Positions 48,072 to 55,838 of a stretch of DNA of 64,000 nt are shown here, piece after piece. The stretch comes from Burkholderiales bacterium 39-55-53 (lineage in GTDB: Bacteria > Pseudomonadota > Gammaproteobacteria > Burkholderiales > Burkholderiaceae_C). The DNA is taken from contig NCJK01000002.1 of the NCBI GenBank assembly GCA_002282445.1, positions 248,001 to 312,000 of the forward strand. Reading direction: 5' to 3'. Position 1 is the stretch's first letter. Each line of letters starts with the position of its first letter. The translations under genes were made by a program, and so were the position numbers. The notes below the pieces were generated by a model, which saw only the letters and a list, made by a program, of their open reading frames with translations, had not been told where the DNA came from and did no database searches.

Positions 48072-49085
48072 ATGCAAGACATTGAACTGCTGGGTGTACC
48101 TGGCTCTCCTTACACACGCAAAATGCTTGCACTATTGCGTTACCGCCGCATCCCTCATCGCATGTTGTGGGGCTCACATTTCGATCCACCGAGGGGTTAC
48201 CCCGAACCCAAAGTCAAACTCTTACCTACCTTCTACTTTCCAACGGCAAATGGGCTAGAAGCCATGGTCGATTCAACGCCAATCATTAGGCGACTCGAAG
48301 CAGAGCACTCAGGTCGAACGGTAATCCCTGACGATCCATTGCTGTGTTTTCTTGATCAACTCATAGAAGACTTCGCAGACGAATGGCTGTCCAAGGCGAT
48401 GTTTCACTACCGTTGGAACTTTTCTGAGGACGCCGCGCACGCAGGCCCTTTACTAGCACTCTGGCAACACCCGCAACTCAGTCGCCATAACTCTGAAAGA
48501 GTTGCCGCAGATTTCGCACATCGACAAATATCACGGCTTTTCGTAGTTGGTTCTAACAAGCACACGGCACCTGTAATAGAGTCAAGTTTTCAGCGCATGG
48601 TTGGCATCATGGACCGCATCATTGAGCGCCAAGGCTTCGTGCTTGGTTCGCGGCCAGCATCAGCAGATTTCGCTTTATTTGGACAGCTAACACAATTGGG
48701 ATTGGTTGACCCTACACCGGCCCACTTTTTGGAGTGCAACTCGCCGCGCTTGCGTGCATGGCTGGACCGTGCTGAAGATCTTTCAGGTCACACTGACGAT
48801 AAATGGTTAACAAACCTTGCAATACCGGATCATTTGGGTGAGTTGCTACAAGAAATTGGCCGATGCTACGCACCATTCCTTATTGCCAATGCGCAAGCTG
48901 CTGCCAACGGTCAAATGGATTTTGAAACAACCATTGATAACAATTTTTGGTCGCAGCCGGTCTTTCCATATCAAGTCAAGTGCCTTGAAGCTTTAAGGAA
49001 CTCAAGAAAAATCATGAATGAAGAAACTCGTGATGCCCTTGATTCCTTGCTGACTGGAACCGGCTGTGAAATTCTGTTTCGATGA
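48072..49085 (+). CDS. Glutathione S-transferase-like protein
   Basis: A 337-residue protein with a thioredoxin-fold N-terminus (ELLGVPGSPYTRKMLALLRY, then DSTPIIRRLE) and an all-helical C-terminal part (GFVLGSRPASADFALFGQL), typical of the GST superfamily. A perfect AGGAGG ribosome binding site lies seven bases before the ATG at 48072, which fixes the start. It is longer than a standard GST (about 210 residues) because of a C-terminal extension. The substrate is unknown. Together with DUF1330 it is the cargo of element 2. Confidence 0.8.
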   Translation: MQDIELLGVPGSPYTRKMLALLRYRRIPHRMLWGSHFDPPRGYPEPKVKLLPTFYFPTANGLEAMVDSTPIIRRLEAEHSGRTVIPDDPLLCFLDQLIEDFADEWLSKAMFHYRWNFSEDAAHAGPLLALWQHPQLSRHNSERVAADFAHRQISRLFVVGSNKHTAPVIESSFQRMVGIMDRIIERQGFVLGSRPASADFALFGQLTQLGLVDPTPAHFLECNSPRLRAWLDRAEDLSGHTDDKWLTNLAIPDHLGELLQEIGRCYAPFLIANAQAAANGQMDFETTIDNNFWSQPVFPYQVKCLEALRNSRKIMNEETRDALDSLLTGTGCEILFR

Positions 49086-49143
49086 ATTTAACGTCAAGAA
49101 AATTAACGCTTCAACCCAAGCTGTGTAATTGAAATACATCCAA

Positions 49144-49415
49144 GCTCATAAACTCTGGACACCCCCGCACCGTCAAGAGTAGCCCAAGCGTCCAGATTCT
49201 GGACACCCCTAGACCGTCCAGAGCGCTGATATTTCGCGAAAAACGCGGCATTGCCACACATCAGAACCCGCAATAAACGACATCAAAACGCGCTTGGCAT
49301 CAAGTTGAAAAAACAGCCATTTTTTTGCTATACTGTGCGTCTCTGCAAAACACGATTCTGTTCTGCATACCGAATATTCCTCGATAGCTCAGTCGGTAGA
49401 GCGCCGGACTGTTAA
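49144..49415. repeat. Direct repeat copy B (element end, 272 bases)
   Basis: The second copy of the element end, with CTCTGGAC/GTCCAGA half-sites at 49152-49160, 49172-49180 (one mismatch), 49190-49204 and 49216-49223, then the tRNA promoter (TTGAAA 49305-49310, TATACT 49329-49334) and half-tRNA. Confidence 0.9.
49378..49415 (+). pseudogene. 5' half of tRNA-Asn (copy 3)
   Basis: The match to tRNA-Asn ends after the anticodon (GTTAA). It is the junction between elements 2 and 3. Confidence 0.9.
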
Positions 49416-49420
49416 GTCCG

Positions 49421-49824
49421 CGGCAATAGGAAAACCCCCACTACTTCGATAAAAAAGTCGTTTAATTTCAACGACTTATTAAACTTTTTTAACCTAAAGT
49501 ATCAATTACACGGTTATTACACGAATAGTTTGCAGGCCTCTCACTAAATTGGAAAGTTGCATATCGCAACTTTTCAAGCCTCACCTCTACTTTTGACTTT
49601 GGCGTCGTCATTTTTGCTCCGCCCTACTTACTCGGTTACAAAGTCAAAAAACTAAGATTTCGGGTTTGCTAACTTCTACGTTTTCACTAATCTCGAAGAA
49701 CCCTTCCAATACTCTGGGACTCTTCCCTGAACGGTTGCCCAGCCAGTGTGGTCGAAACTAAATTTGTGTGACTTTCAATTGCGTAAACGCATTTACTTAG
49801 GCTAAGCAACTTTTGAAGAATCAC
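49421..49824. other. Non-coding left end of element 3
   Basis: No gene is visible. It holds a hairpin (AAGTCGTT with AACGACTT, 49455-49477), the repeat with two TTACACG copies (49497-49527) and a second hairpin (GAAAGTTGC with GCAACTTTTC, 49552-49575). The last two also occur, in the same order, at 39603 and 39660 in element 1. Confidence 0.6.
49497..49527. repeat. Integration-site repeat with two TTACACG copies (copy 3)
   Basis: Nearly identical to 39603-39632: two ATTACACG direct copies, 90 bases after the anticodon break. Candidate arm-type binding site for the integrase that follows. Confidence 0.7.
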
Positions 49825-50853
49825 ATGACAAATGAAATCCAACTGACACCGAATACTTTTTTAAGCACAACAATCAAAAGGCGAATCCCTCTGTGCGGAG
49901 TGGAGTTTGACGAAGACTTCTTAAGCGAACTGGTCAGCAAGCACATGACCCAGTTCCAAAAACATCAAAGACCTAGACTTTCTAACGCCTTTGAAATTTA
50001 CATGCAAGAGAACACATCTTCTCATCGAAGGAAATTTCAAACCAACGCAAATCAATATTTCCGAACGTTCACAACGTTTTTTGGCGATCTGCATTTAGAT
50101 GAACTTAGCCATTCACACATCACCCGCTACCGTGACCATTTATTAGCACGCGGTCTTCACCCCAACAGCATTCGTAAACACAACAACATTTTGAATGCGA
50201 TGATCAACATGGCATTCAAACACTTAGACATTGATAGGCTTAGCCCATTTCGGGGACTTAGTATTCGTGGTGAAGGTGAAAACACAAGACCTATTCCCAA
50301 CATCACCAAAGAGCTTTTATTGCAAGTGAAGGCCTATCTGCTTCATTGGCAATCACCAGCAAAGATGGTTGGACTGATTCAACTCAATACAGGGATGCGA
50401 ATTTCTGAGCCTTCCATGGCACGACTAGAGGACTTAGTACTTGACCATGAAATTCCACATTTGTGGGTAAGAAAAAATAAGTTCACTGATCGAAAAACTA
50501 AAGCAAGCATTCGAGCAGTACCGCTACTTGGCGTGTCGCTTGATGCCGCAAAAGAACTTCACAAACGCGCCACCGCATCAAACAGCGAATGGCTTGTCCC
50601 TCAATATGCAAGTGAAATTGGCGGGACAAATTGCTCGGCAACACTCAACAAATCGATGAAGCACCTAGGCTTTAGAAGCCATATGTTCCGACATGCATTC
50701 ATTGATCGCCTTAAGGGCTGTAATGACATCCCTGTCCCACTTGCGGAAAGCATTACCGGACATGGGCGTGGTCAATCAGACTTTGCAAAATACGGCACAG
50801 TGGGATATTCATTGGAGCAGAAGCTTGAGGTGATTCGCAAGGTCTTAATCTAA
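49825..50853 (+). CDS. Tyrosine recombinase/integrase of element 3
   Basis: A 342-residue site-specific recombinase. An N-terminal SAM-like domain (SSHRRKFQTNANQYFR, HITRYRDHLLARG) is followed by the catalytic domain. Residues in order are R192 (GMRISE), H286-x-x-R289 (HMFRHAF), H313 (ITGHGRGQ) and Y323 or Y328 as nucleophile. The set looks complete and functional. The start is the ATG at 49825 (a TTG four codons upstream is also possible). It lies 400 bases from the half-tRNA and would use that site. Confidence 0.9.
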   Translation: MTNEIQLTPNTFLSTTIKRRIPLCGVEFDEDFLSELVSKHMTQFQKHQRPRLSNAFEIYMQENTSSHRRKFQTNANQYFRTFTTFFGDLHLDELSHSHITRYRDHLLARGLHPNSIRKHNNILNAMINMAFKHLDIDRLSPFRGLSIRGEGENTRPIPNITKELLLQVKAYLLHWQSPAKMVGLIQLNTGMRISEPSMARLEDLVLDHEIPHLWVRKNKFTDRKTKASIRAVPLLGVSLDAAKELHKRATASNSEWLVPQYASEIGGTNCSATLNKSMKHLGFRSHMFRHAFIDRLKGCNDIPVPLAESITGHGRGQSDFAKYGTVGYSLEQKLEVIRKVLI

Positions 50854-50856
50854 TTG

Positions 50857-50893
50857 ACGAAAAAAAGCCCCTGTAAAAACTACAGGGGCTAGT
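50857..50893. terminator. Hairpin terminator between integrase and tRNA
   Basis: AGCCCCTGTA with TACAGGGGCT around a five-base loop. The T-run is on the minus strand, so it best terminates transcription from the right, but the stem may also stop integrase transcripts. Confidence 0.6.
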
Positions 50894-51005
50894 GGAAAAA
50901 TTGTTGATGACGTGACAGGGAATCGAACAAATCAAGAGCTTTTTCAGGGCATCAGCCCTTGCCAAAAAAGCTTGACAAGAACTGCAAAAACTTCATTTTT
51001 CTTGC

Positions 51006-51011
51006 TATACT
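51006..51011 (+). promoter_or_regulatory. -10 element of the intact tRNA-Asn promoter
   Basis: TATACT at the same position relative to the tRNA as in the half-copies; the -35 region is CTGCAA, 18 bases upstream, weaker than TTGAAA in copies A and B. Confidence 0.6.
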
Positions 51012-51054
51012 GTGCGTCTCTGCAAATCACATAAGTGCTTTGCACAAAAAATAT

Positions 51055-51130
51055 TCCTCGATAGCTCAGTTGGTAGAGCGCCGGACTGTTAATCCGTAGG
51101 TCCCTGGTTCGAGCCCAGGTCGAGGAGCCA
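51055..51130 (+). tRNA. tRNA-Asn (anticodon GTT)
   Basis: An intact 76-base tRNA with an acceptor stem TCCTCGA/TCGAGGA, D-arm AGCTCAGTTGGTAGAGC, anticodon GTT in CTGTTAATC, T-arm GGTTCGAGCC and an encoded CCA end. It is the only full copy in the locus and the only source here of functional tRNA-Asn. A terminator hairpin follows at 51141-51168. Confidence 0.97.
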
Positions 51131-51140
51131 AAAACCCTTT

Positions 51141-51168
51141 AAAAACAACGACTTAGGTCGTTGTTTTT
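51141..51168 (+). terminator. Terminator of tRNA-Asn
   Basis: A 12-base-pair stem (AAAAACAACGAC with GTCGTTGTTTTT) around a four-base loop, ten bases after the tRNA. Confidence 0.85.
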
Positions 51169-51181
51169 ATTTTATACATTA

Positions 51182-51204
51182 ATTACACGGTTATTACACG
51201 AATA
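51182..51204. repeat. Integration-site repeat with TTACACG copies (copy 4)
   Basis: ATTACACGGTTATTACACGA again, 90 bases after the anticodon, with a third ATTACAC just beyond (51203). Same architecture as the sites in elements 1 and 3 although the adjacent integrase is different. Confidence 0.7.
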
Positions 51205-51255
51205 TTACACACGCCACTCATTGCTTTTTTCTAAAAGTGACTGTAAAGTGCTGGC

Positions 51256-52638
51256 ATGCGCGTATTAGGAAGCGAAACTGTCGTAGTCAAGCCAGAGTTG
51301 ATTAGGCTTGTGCGTCGCGACGACAGTAAGAAATGGCAAGCTCATTACAAGCTGGAGAGTGTTAAAACTTGGTTCCGTCGCAGCACAGATACTGCCGATA
51401 TTAAGGAAGCCACCAAGATAGCTGAGCGTATGTGGATGAAGGCCACCTTTGACTTTGAGGAAGGTCGCCCCGTAACCAGTAAAAAGTTCAAGCCAGTGGC
51501 GGAAATCGTTCTGCACCGCTTGGAGGCGGAAATTGCTGCTGGAACCGCCAAACCCAGCGCCAGAGACTATGTGTCAGCCATAAAGTTGTACTTAATCCCC
51601 TTCTACGGCGCTTTCAACGTAGATGGCATCAAGCCGCATGTGATATCCGAATTCCATGTCTGGCGTCGTGAAAAGGTAGGTCGCGAGCTCTCCGGCAGCG
51701 CTCAGAGCAATCACAACGCTGCACTGAACCTAATTTTTGATGAAGCTATTGAGCGCGGCTACATGACAGCCTACGAGCGCCCTCTCACCAAGAACACTGG
51801 GGTTGAAAGTGACCGTCGTGCTGAGTTCAGCCAAGAAGAGCTGGAAGCCATGATGAAGTACGCACCCAAGTTCATTATTGATGGTCGCACAGCCCGTACA
51901 AAAATCATCCGTGAACTACTGGCCATCTATGTACCCTTCATGGCCGCTACTGGTATGCGCCCGGGTACTGAGGCGGAGTACCTAGAGTGGCGGCATATTG
52001 ATGTGGAAATACGTGATGGACAGCCAATCCTGCATTTCCGTCTACAGCGCGGGAAACGCGGCGCACGTAACTTTGTAGCCCATAACAGCTGTTGGCTGCT
52101 GCTAGAGCGCCTACGTCAGCTTAGTCCCGACTTGTCCAGCATGACGCTGGAGGAAGTTTTAAAGAAAAAAATCCCCAAGCTGCTGTTCCGGCTTTCGGAC
52201 GGCTCCGTGCCCGACAACTGGAACAAACCATTCCGTCAGTGGCTTGAGGACTCAGAGTTACTCAACTGCCCTGTTTCGGGCAAGGAGCGCAGCTTGTACA
52301 GCTTGCGCCACTACTACGCCACCCAGCGCTTGCTGGAGGGAATCCCCATTCACGACTTGGCTGAACAGATGGGTACATCTGTATTGATGATCACCAAGCA
52401 CTACAGCCACTTAACGCCTTTAATGAAGGCCAAGCAATTTGCTGGTGTTGTGGACGAGACCGCCAGCACTGAAGCTGCTCAGATCAAAGCCATCATGAGT
52501 GCACAGATGGCTAACAACAACATCATGAACTTGGTGCAGATGGGCACAGGCCTTGTAATGCCCCTGATTGCACAAAACTCCGAACTTACGGACGACTTTG
52601 AGAATCGCCTCAAAGCTCAACGCAAAAAGTCCGCTTAA
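51256..52638 (+). CDS. Tyrosine recombinase/integrase of island 4
   Basis: A 460-residue integrase unrelated in close sequence to the element 3 enzyme. N-terminal DNA-binding and SAM-like parts (about 1-180) precede the catalytic domain: R235 (ATGMRPGTEAE), SLRHYYATQ (R351, H352) and nucleophile Y383 (ITKHYSHL). The usual first His of HxxR is Tyr 348, a variant seen in some recombinases. The C-terminus is extended by about 70 residues. It is next to the intact tRNA-Asn, which is its probable target. Confidence 0.88.
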   Translation: MRVLGSETVVVKPELIRLVRRDDSKKWQAHYKLESVKTWFRRSTDTADIKEATKIAERMWMKATFDFEEGRPVTSKKFKPVAEIVLHRLEAEIAAGTAKPSARDYVSAIKLYLIPFYGAFNVDGIKPHVISEFHVWRREKVGRELSGSAQSNHNAALNLIFDEAIERGYMTAYERPLTKNTGVESDRRAEFSQEELEAMMKYAPKFIIDGRTARTKIIRELLAIYVPFMAATGMRPGTEAEYLEWRHIDVEIRDGQPILHFRLQRGKRGARNFVAHNSCWLLLERLRQLSPDLSSMTLEEVLKKKIPKLLFRLSDGSVPDNWNKPFRQWLEDSELLNCPVSGKERSLYSLRHYYATQRLLEGIPIHDLAEQMGTSVLMITKHYSHLTPLMKAKQFAGVVDETASTEAAQIKAIMSAQMANNNIMNLVQMGTGLVMPLIAQNSELTDDFENRLKAQRKKSA

Positions 52639-52698
52639 CCCCCTGAAATGATTTACTAACCGCGACCTACCCCCACGACTGAATAATCAAAGCCCATC

Positions 52699-53178
52699 AT
52701 GTCTGAACTCCTAACACAGTACTTCGAACGCTACGCAGAAGAAGCCATCACCAAGATGAAGGCAGCGCTGATTGCGGTCGATTACTACGAACGGATCAGG
52801 GTCAGACTCGCGAGAAAAGAAGATCTCAGTGGCGAACTAGCCATCATTGCCAAAGTTGGTCCTGCAGGCACTATGGCCGTAGTCAAGGAAGCCATAGCGG
52901 ACTACAAAGCACAAGTTTCAGGTGCTTGGGAATTAAACCAGCGCCTGCAGGACATTGGCAAGCATAAGGTTAGTTTGATTGTTAATGAACGCGAACATCT
53001 ACCCCGAGCAGATGTCTCCTACCAATTTAAAAGCAAGGCCGGCACCGTGAAGGTTCACATCACAACTGCAGGCGAGACTTTTAGATTGGAGATCAATGCA
53101 GGCAAGAATCCTATGGCTGCGCAGATGGCCTGCATTGAACTCGAAAAGCAACTGACATTTATTGCACTTACTGGGTAA
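52699..53178 (+). CDS. Unrecognised 159-residue island protein
   Basis: I do not recognise this protein. The N-terminal half is helical and charged (FERYAEEAITKMKAAL, AIADYKAQVSGAWELNQRL); the C-terminal half looks like strands (VSYQFKSKAGTVKVHITT). Length and the lack of signal peptide suggest a cytoplasmic protein. It lies 60 bases after the integrase and converges on the next gene with an 11-base overlap. Confidence 0.6.
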   Translation: MSELLTQYFERYAEEAITKMKAALIAVDYYERIRVRLARKEDLSGELAIIAKVGPAGTMAVVKEAIADYKAQVSGAWELNQRLQDIGKHKVSLIVNEREHLPRADVSYQFKSKAGTVKVHITTAGETFRLEINAGKNPMAAQMACIELEKQLTFIALTG

Positions 53179-53656
53179 AACCACCCTGCTGCCTAGGAAC
53201 GATGGGCTTGTTCTTGTGATGTGAGAAGTCATATGCTTTGTCCAAAAATTCACACGCTATGTCTATATCGTAGTTTTCGATATCCATAATTTGCACACTT
53301 TTGTTCAATGCCAAGTACTCCCCAAAACACTTAGGTCGAGAGTTCTTAGGTAGATCGTCATAGCGCGGAAATACAAATCGCCACTCGAGTCCATTCATGT
53401 CGTGGTTCAAGTGAAAGCAAGATGCCAGCGTCATAGGCGACAGTCTCATGGATATGTAGATATCAAAAGTTTGACTTTTCTCATCAAGTGACTGCCACAT
53501 GTCCTCTAGTTGCACTGCCTCAATGATGTGCCTTGTGCGAGCTGCCATATCCAACTTGTACAGGGATGCTTCAATCGTTTCATCGTAATCAATGAACGAC
53601 GCGATCTCATCCAAGCTCATGTCGTACAAATATTTAAAAAGATGTGCTTGTTCCAT
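53168..53656 (-). CDS. Unrecognised 162-residue island protein
   Basis: No family is recognised. The start is the ATG at 53656, behind GAGGGTAGG; an upstream TTG at 53671 is possible. The product is acidic and mixed (EQAHLFKYLYDMSLDEIAS, VFPRYDDLPKNSRPKCFGEY, DIDIACEFLDKAYDFSHH). Part of a minus-strand set of three with the following paralogues; it lies 3-15 bases after them. Confidence 0.55.
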   Translation of the reverse strand: MEQAHLFKYLYDMSLDEIASFIDYDETIEASLYKLDMAARTRHIIEAVQLEDMWQSLDEKSQTFDIYISMRLSPMTLASCFHLNHDMNGLEWRFVFPRYDDLPKNSRPKCFGEYLALNKSVQIMDIENYDIDIACEFLDKAYDFSHHKNKPIVPRQQGGFTQ

Positions 53657-53667
53657 GGTGCCTACCC

Positions 53668-54159
53668 TCAAACTGGATGTCGTCTAATCACTTGAAATTT
53701 ATACATCTCATGCAAGGCGCGTTGAAATGTGTATTCAAGATCGTTAGAGCCCATCTGTTCTAGCGCACCATACACACTGATGTCATCACTTGGTGTGTAG
53801 CCTTTAAATCCGGTGCTGTTTTCATAAGCCTCGTCCAAATCACCCAAGGCTTGGTCGAGAACATTTTCTGCATGATCTCTGGCTGATTGAAATGAATTTA
53901 TGGCATCTTGAATATTTGTAACATCATTGCGCCAAGTATCAAGTGTTGACTGTGTAACTTCAATTGAGCACAACGCGTCATCTTTAAGAACAGCAAATGT
54001 GGCGACCTTGGTATCTGCAGGGATTGCCATCAAATAATCTGACGGTCCTGGGTAATGCAGCAAATTTTTAGCGATCTCACAAACCGTCTCTTCAGTACTG
54101 CCACCCGCATGAGTCATAGGTGAATCAGCACGACGTGGAATAACTAGATATCTAGACAT
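53668..54159 (-). CDS. Unrecognised protein, paralogue of the next gene (copy 1)
   Basis: A 163-residue protein (start ATG 54159, with AAAGGAA six bases upstream). It opens MSRYLVIPRR and shares with its neighbour the YLV start, a G-S-x-E-E motif and C-x-IAK, so the pair arose by duplication. Acidic with a helical middle (NVLDQALGDLDEAYENS). No function is known to me. Confidence 0.6.
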   Translation of the reverse strand: MSRYLVIPRRADSPMTHAGGSTEETVCEIAKNLLHYPGPSDYLMAIPADTKVATFAVLKDDALCSIEVTQSTLDTWRNDVTNIQDAINSFQSARDHAENVLDQALGDLDEAYENSTGFKGYTPSDDISVYGALEQMGSNDLEYTFQRALHEMYKFQVIRRHPV

Positions 54160-54170
54160 TGCTATTCCTT

Positions 54171-54659
54171 TCATGCGTGGTGATGGGAGAAAGTTTCGAC
54201 TTCGAAGATCTCCTCGACCTTTTCGGAAATTTCGCCAAACGAGTAGTGCTCAAGATTGTCAAAGGCTCTGTCCATACCAATGTTCTCTAGCACTTTGATC
54301 TCTTGAAAGTTTTTACTTTTTTCACATGCAAGATCTAATGCTCTGGCGGCTTCAACTATTGTGGAATAGGCATCTCCGATGGCATCATCGACGGCATAAG
54401 ATAAATCAGTCAAAGGCGAAATCTCCTTTTCCCAAAGTTCAGCTCGCTCGTCATCAATTTCTACTGAAAATTTCGCTGCCTCTTTAATGCTCTCCCAAGT
54501 AGAGTGCGGGTTCTCCAAGGGGTACGCAATATAGAAATCTTTAGGTAAAGCATCTTGGGAAACTACTTTGGCGATGGTGCAAGCCATCTCCTCCCTGCTG
54601 CCCGGCACATTAGATTGCCCACTACCCGGTTGATTCTTGAATACCAAGTATTTCGTCAT
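54171..54659 (-). CDS. Unrecognised protein, paralogue of the previous gene (copy 2)
   Basis: A 162-residue acidic protein opening MTKYLVFKNQ, with PGSREEMACTIAKV, FYIAYPLENPHS and a C-terminal EKVEEIFEVETFSHHHA ending in three His. Clearly related to the gene just downstream. Possibly a small phage- or island-borne factor; nothing more can be said from the sequence. An imperfect inverted repeat lies just upstream at 54676-54704. Confidence 0.6.
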   Translation of the reverse strand: MTKYLVFKNQPGSGQSNVPGSREEMACTIAKVVSQDALPKDFYIAYPLENPHSTWESIKEAAKFSVEIDDERAELWEKEISPLTDLSYAVDDAIGDAYSTIVEAARALDLACEKSKNFQEIKVLENIGMDRAFDNLEHYSFGEISEKVEEIFEVETFSHHHA

Positions 54660-54675
54660 TTTGATTTCTCCTATT

Positions 54676-54704
54676 TGATCGTTATTCCTATGAATAAATG
54701 ATCA
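54676..54704. promoter_or_regulatory. Inverted repeat upstream of the paralogue pair
   Basis: TTATTC-ctat-GAATAA flanked by TGATC and TGATCA forms a near-perfect palindrome 16 bases before the start of the 54659 gene. It is a candidate operator. Confidence 0.5.
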
Positions 54705-54753
54705 GCCAAGACACAGCCGTTACTCTGCGCCCTGACCAGATCAAGGGCTTGCT

Positions 54754-55776
54754 TTAAAAGGGAGCGTCGTCACTGTTATCCATATCAATGACTTCTACTT
54801 TCTTGTGTTTCAGAGGAATCGCCAACTGAACCTGCATTTCCTTGCGCAGGCTTTCAGGCTGAGATTTGTCCATGGAGATCTGCTTCTTAAGATTACGAAC
54901 ACCGTGCTCCAGCACTGTCAAATCGTTTGGCAGCGTCTTACCAATGAACTTGACTAAGTTGTCTTCGTAAGCTTTTCCAAGCTCATTAGCAGAGACCATC
55001 TTGAACTTGCTGCCACCCACATGCACGGCAACGAACACGCAAAAAGATGACGAATCAGTTTTACCCTCTTTATCTTCAGCGTAGACGCAGACATCGCCAT
55101 CAAAATCGAAGTCCAATTTGGATGCCTTGCCAACCAACTCGTAATACTCGCGAATCAGTGCAGTTCTTTCCTTGTTGTTCTTATCACCAGTACCTTTGGC
55201 TAGCGCTGCGGATTCAACGTCCTGAATCTGGCTCACACCACCGCGGCGAGCGATGTATGCGGGCAGATCTGCCGCTACAAGATTTTCTTTTTGCGCCACA
55301 GTCAAAACTTTCAAATAACGGCTCGCTGTAACCTTATCTGAGCGAACCATGTACTTGACCATCGTGGTAATGGCAGGTGTATTGGACTTGAGCGTGATGC
55401 TGTGGTTATCTTTTAAATCCTTACGGATCTCAGTCAAGATCTTTTCCTTGTAACTACTGTTTTCAATTCGCATGGAGAAGTCATAGATCGAAGCCAGTAG
55501 TTCATACAGCGCGTTATGGCCACGCTGGACGATTTCCACTTCATAGCGTTCACCGAGCTTGAACAGTTCAGCACCTTCAGTGAGGAATTTTTGGACCTCC
55601 GGGTTGTTACTCAAGACATCCGTGCCTGCCGCGCTGGCAGTGCGAACCTTCGCAGGCTTGGCAAAGGCACTTAGATCAAAAGTATCAAGATCTACGCCCT
55701 CATATTCCTCTACGGCACTAGGGTTCATTGGGGGCGGCTGCACCCCAACTTTGATGGCTCCATTGGTTAATTGCAT
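54754..55776 (-). CDS. Unrecognised 340-residue island protein with SSB-like acidic tail
   Basis: I do not recognise a family. The N-terminus is proline-rich (VGVQPPPMNPSAVEEYE), the middle is mixed (YEVEIVQRGHNALYELLASI, VVAADLPAYIARRGG) and the C-terminus ends IDMDNSDDAPF. This last segment resembles the acidic tip (DDDIPF) of single-stranded DNA-binding proteins that recruits partner enzymes. It is divergent from the 55914 gene and next to the polymerase-like gene of the island. SSB identity is not proven: no OB fold is obvious to me. Confidence 0.55.
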   Translation of the reverse strand: MQLTNGAIKVGVQPPPMNPSAVEEYEGVDLDTFDLSAFAKPAKVRTASAAGTDVLSNNPEVQKFLTEGAELFKLGERYEVEIVQRGHNALYELLASIYDFSMRIENSSYKEKILTEIRKDLKDNHSITLKSNTPAITTMVKYMVRSDKVTASRYLKVLTVAQKENLVAADLPAYIARRGGVSQIQDVESAALAKGTGDKNNKERTALIREYYELVGKASKLDFDFDGDVCVYAEDKEGKTDSSSFCVFVAVHVGGSKFKMVSANELGKAYEDNLVKFIGKTLPNDLTVLEHGVRNLKKQISMDKSQPESLRKEMQVQLAIPLKHKKVEVIDMDNSDDAPF

Positions 55777-55838
55777 GGCTATTTCCTTTCAGGGTTATGC
55801 AGCCAATCGCTGCTGGAACCAAGGCTAAGGGGCTTCGG

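Larger units (their letters stand above)
47266..49415. mobile_element. Genomic element 2 at tRNA-Asn
   Basis: About 2.1 kb between two half-tRNAs. It has no integrase; a degenerate integration-site repeat at 47347-47370 (TCAATTACACATATATTGCA) suggests an original integrase was lost. It carries a DUF1330 and a GST-like gene, and its right end is repeat copy B. Confidence 0.6.
49416..51092. mobile_element. Genomic element 3 at tRNA-Asn (integrase only)
   Basis: About 1.7 kb from the third half-tRNA to the intact tRNA-Asn. It carries only a complete integrase with its att-like repeats and terminators, so it resembles a minimal integrative unit or a decayed island. Confidence 0.65.

Noticed and set aside
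39445-51204. CRISPR-like repeats
   Set aside because: The repeated sequences are few, long and tied to tRNA-Asn and integrases; there are no regular short repeats with unique spacers and no cas genes.
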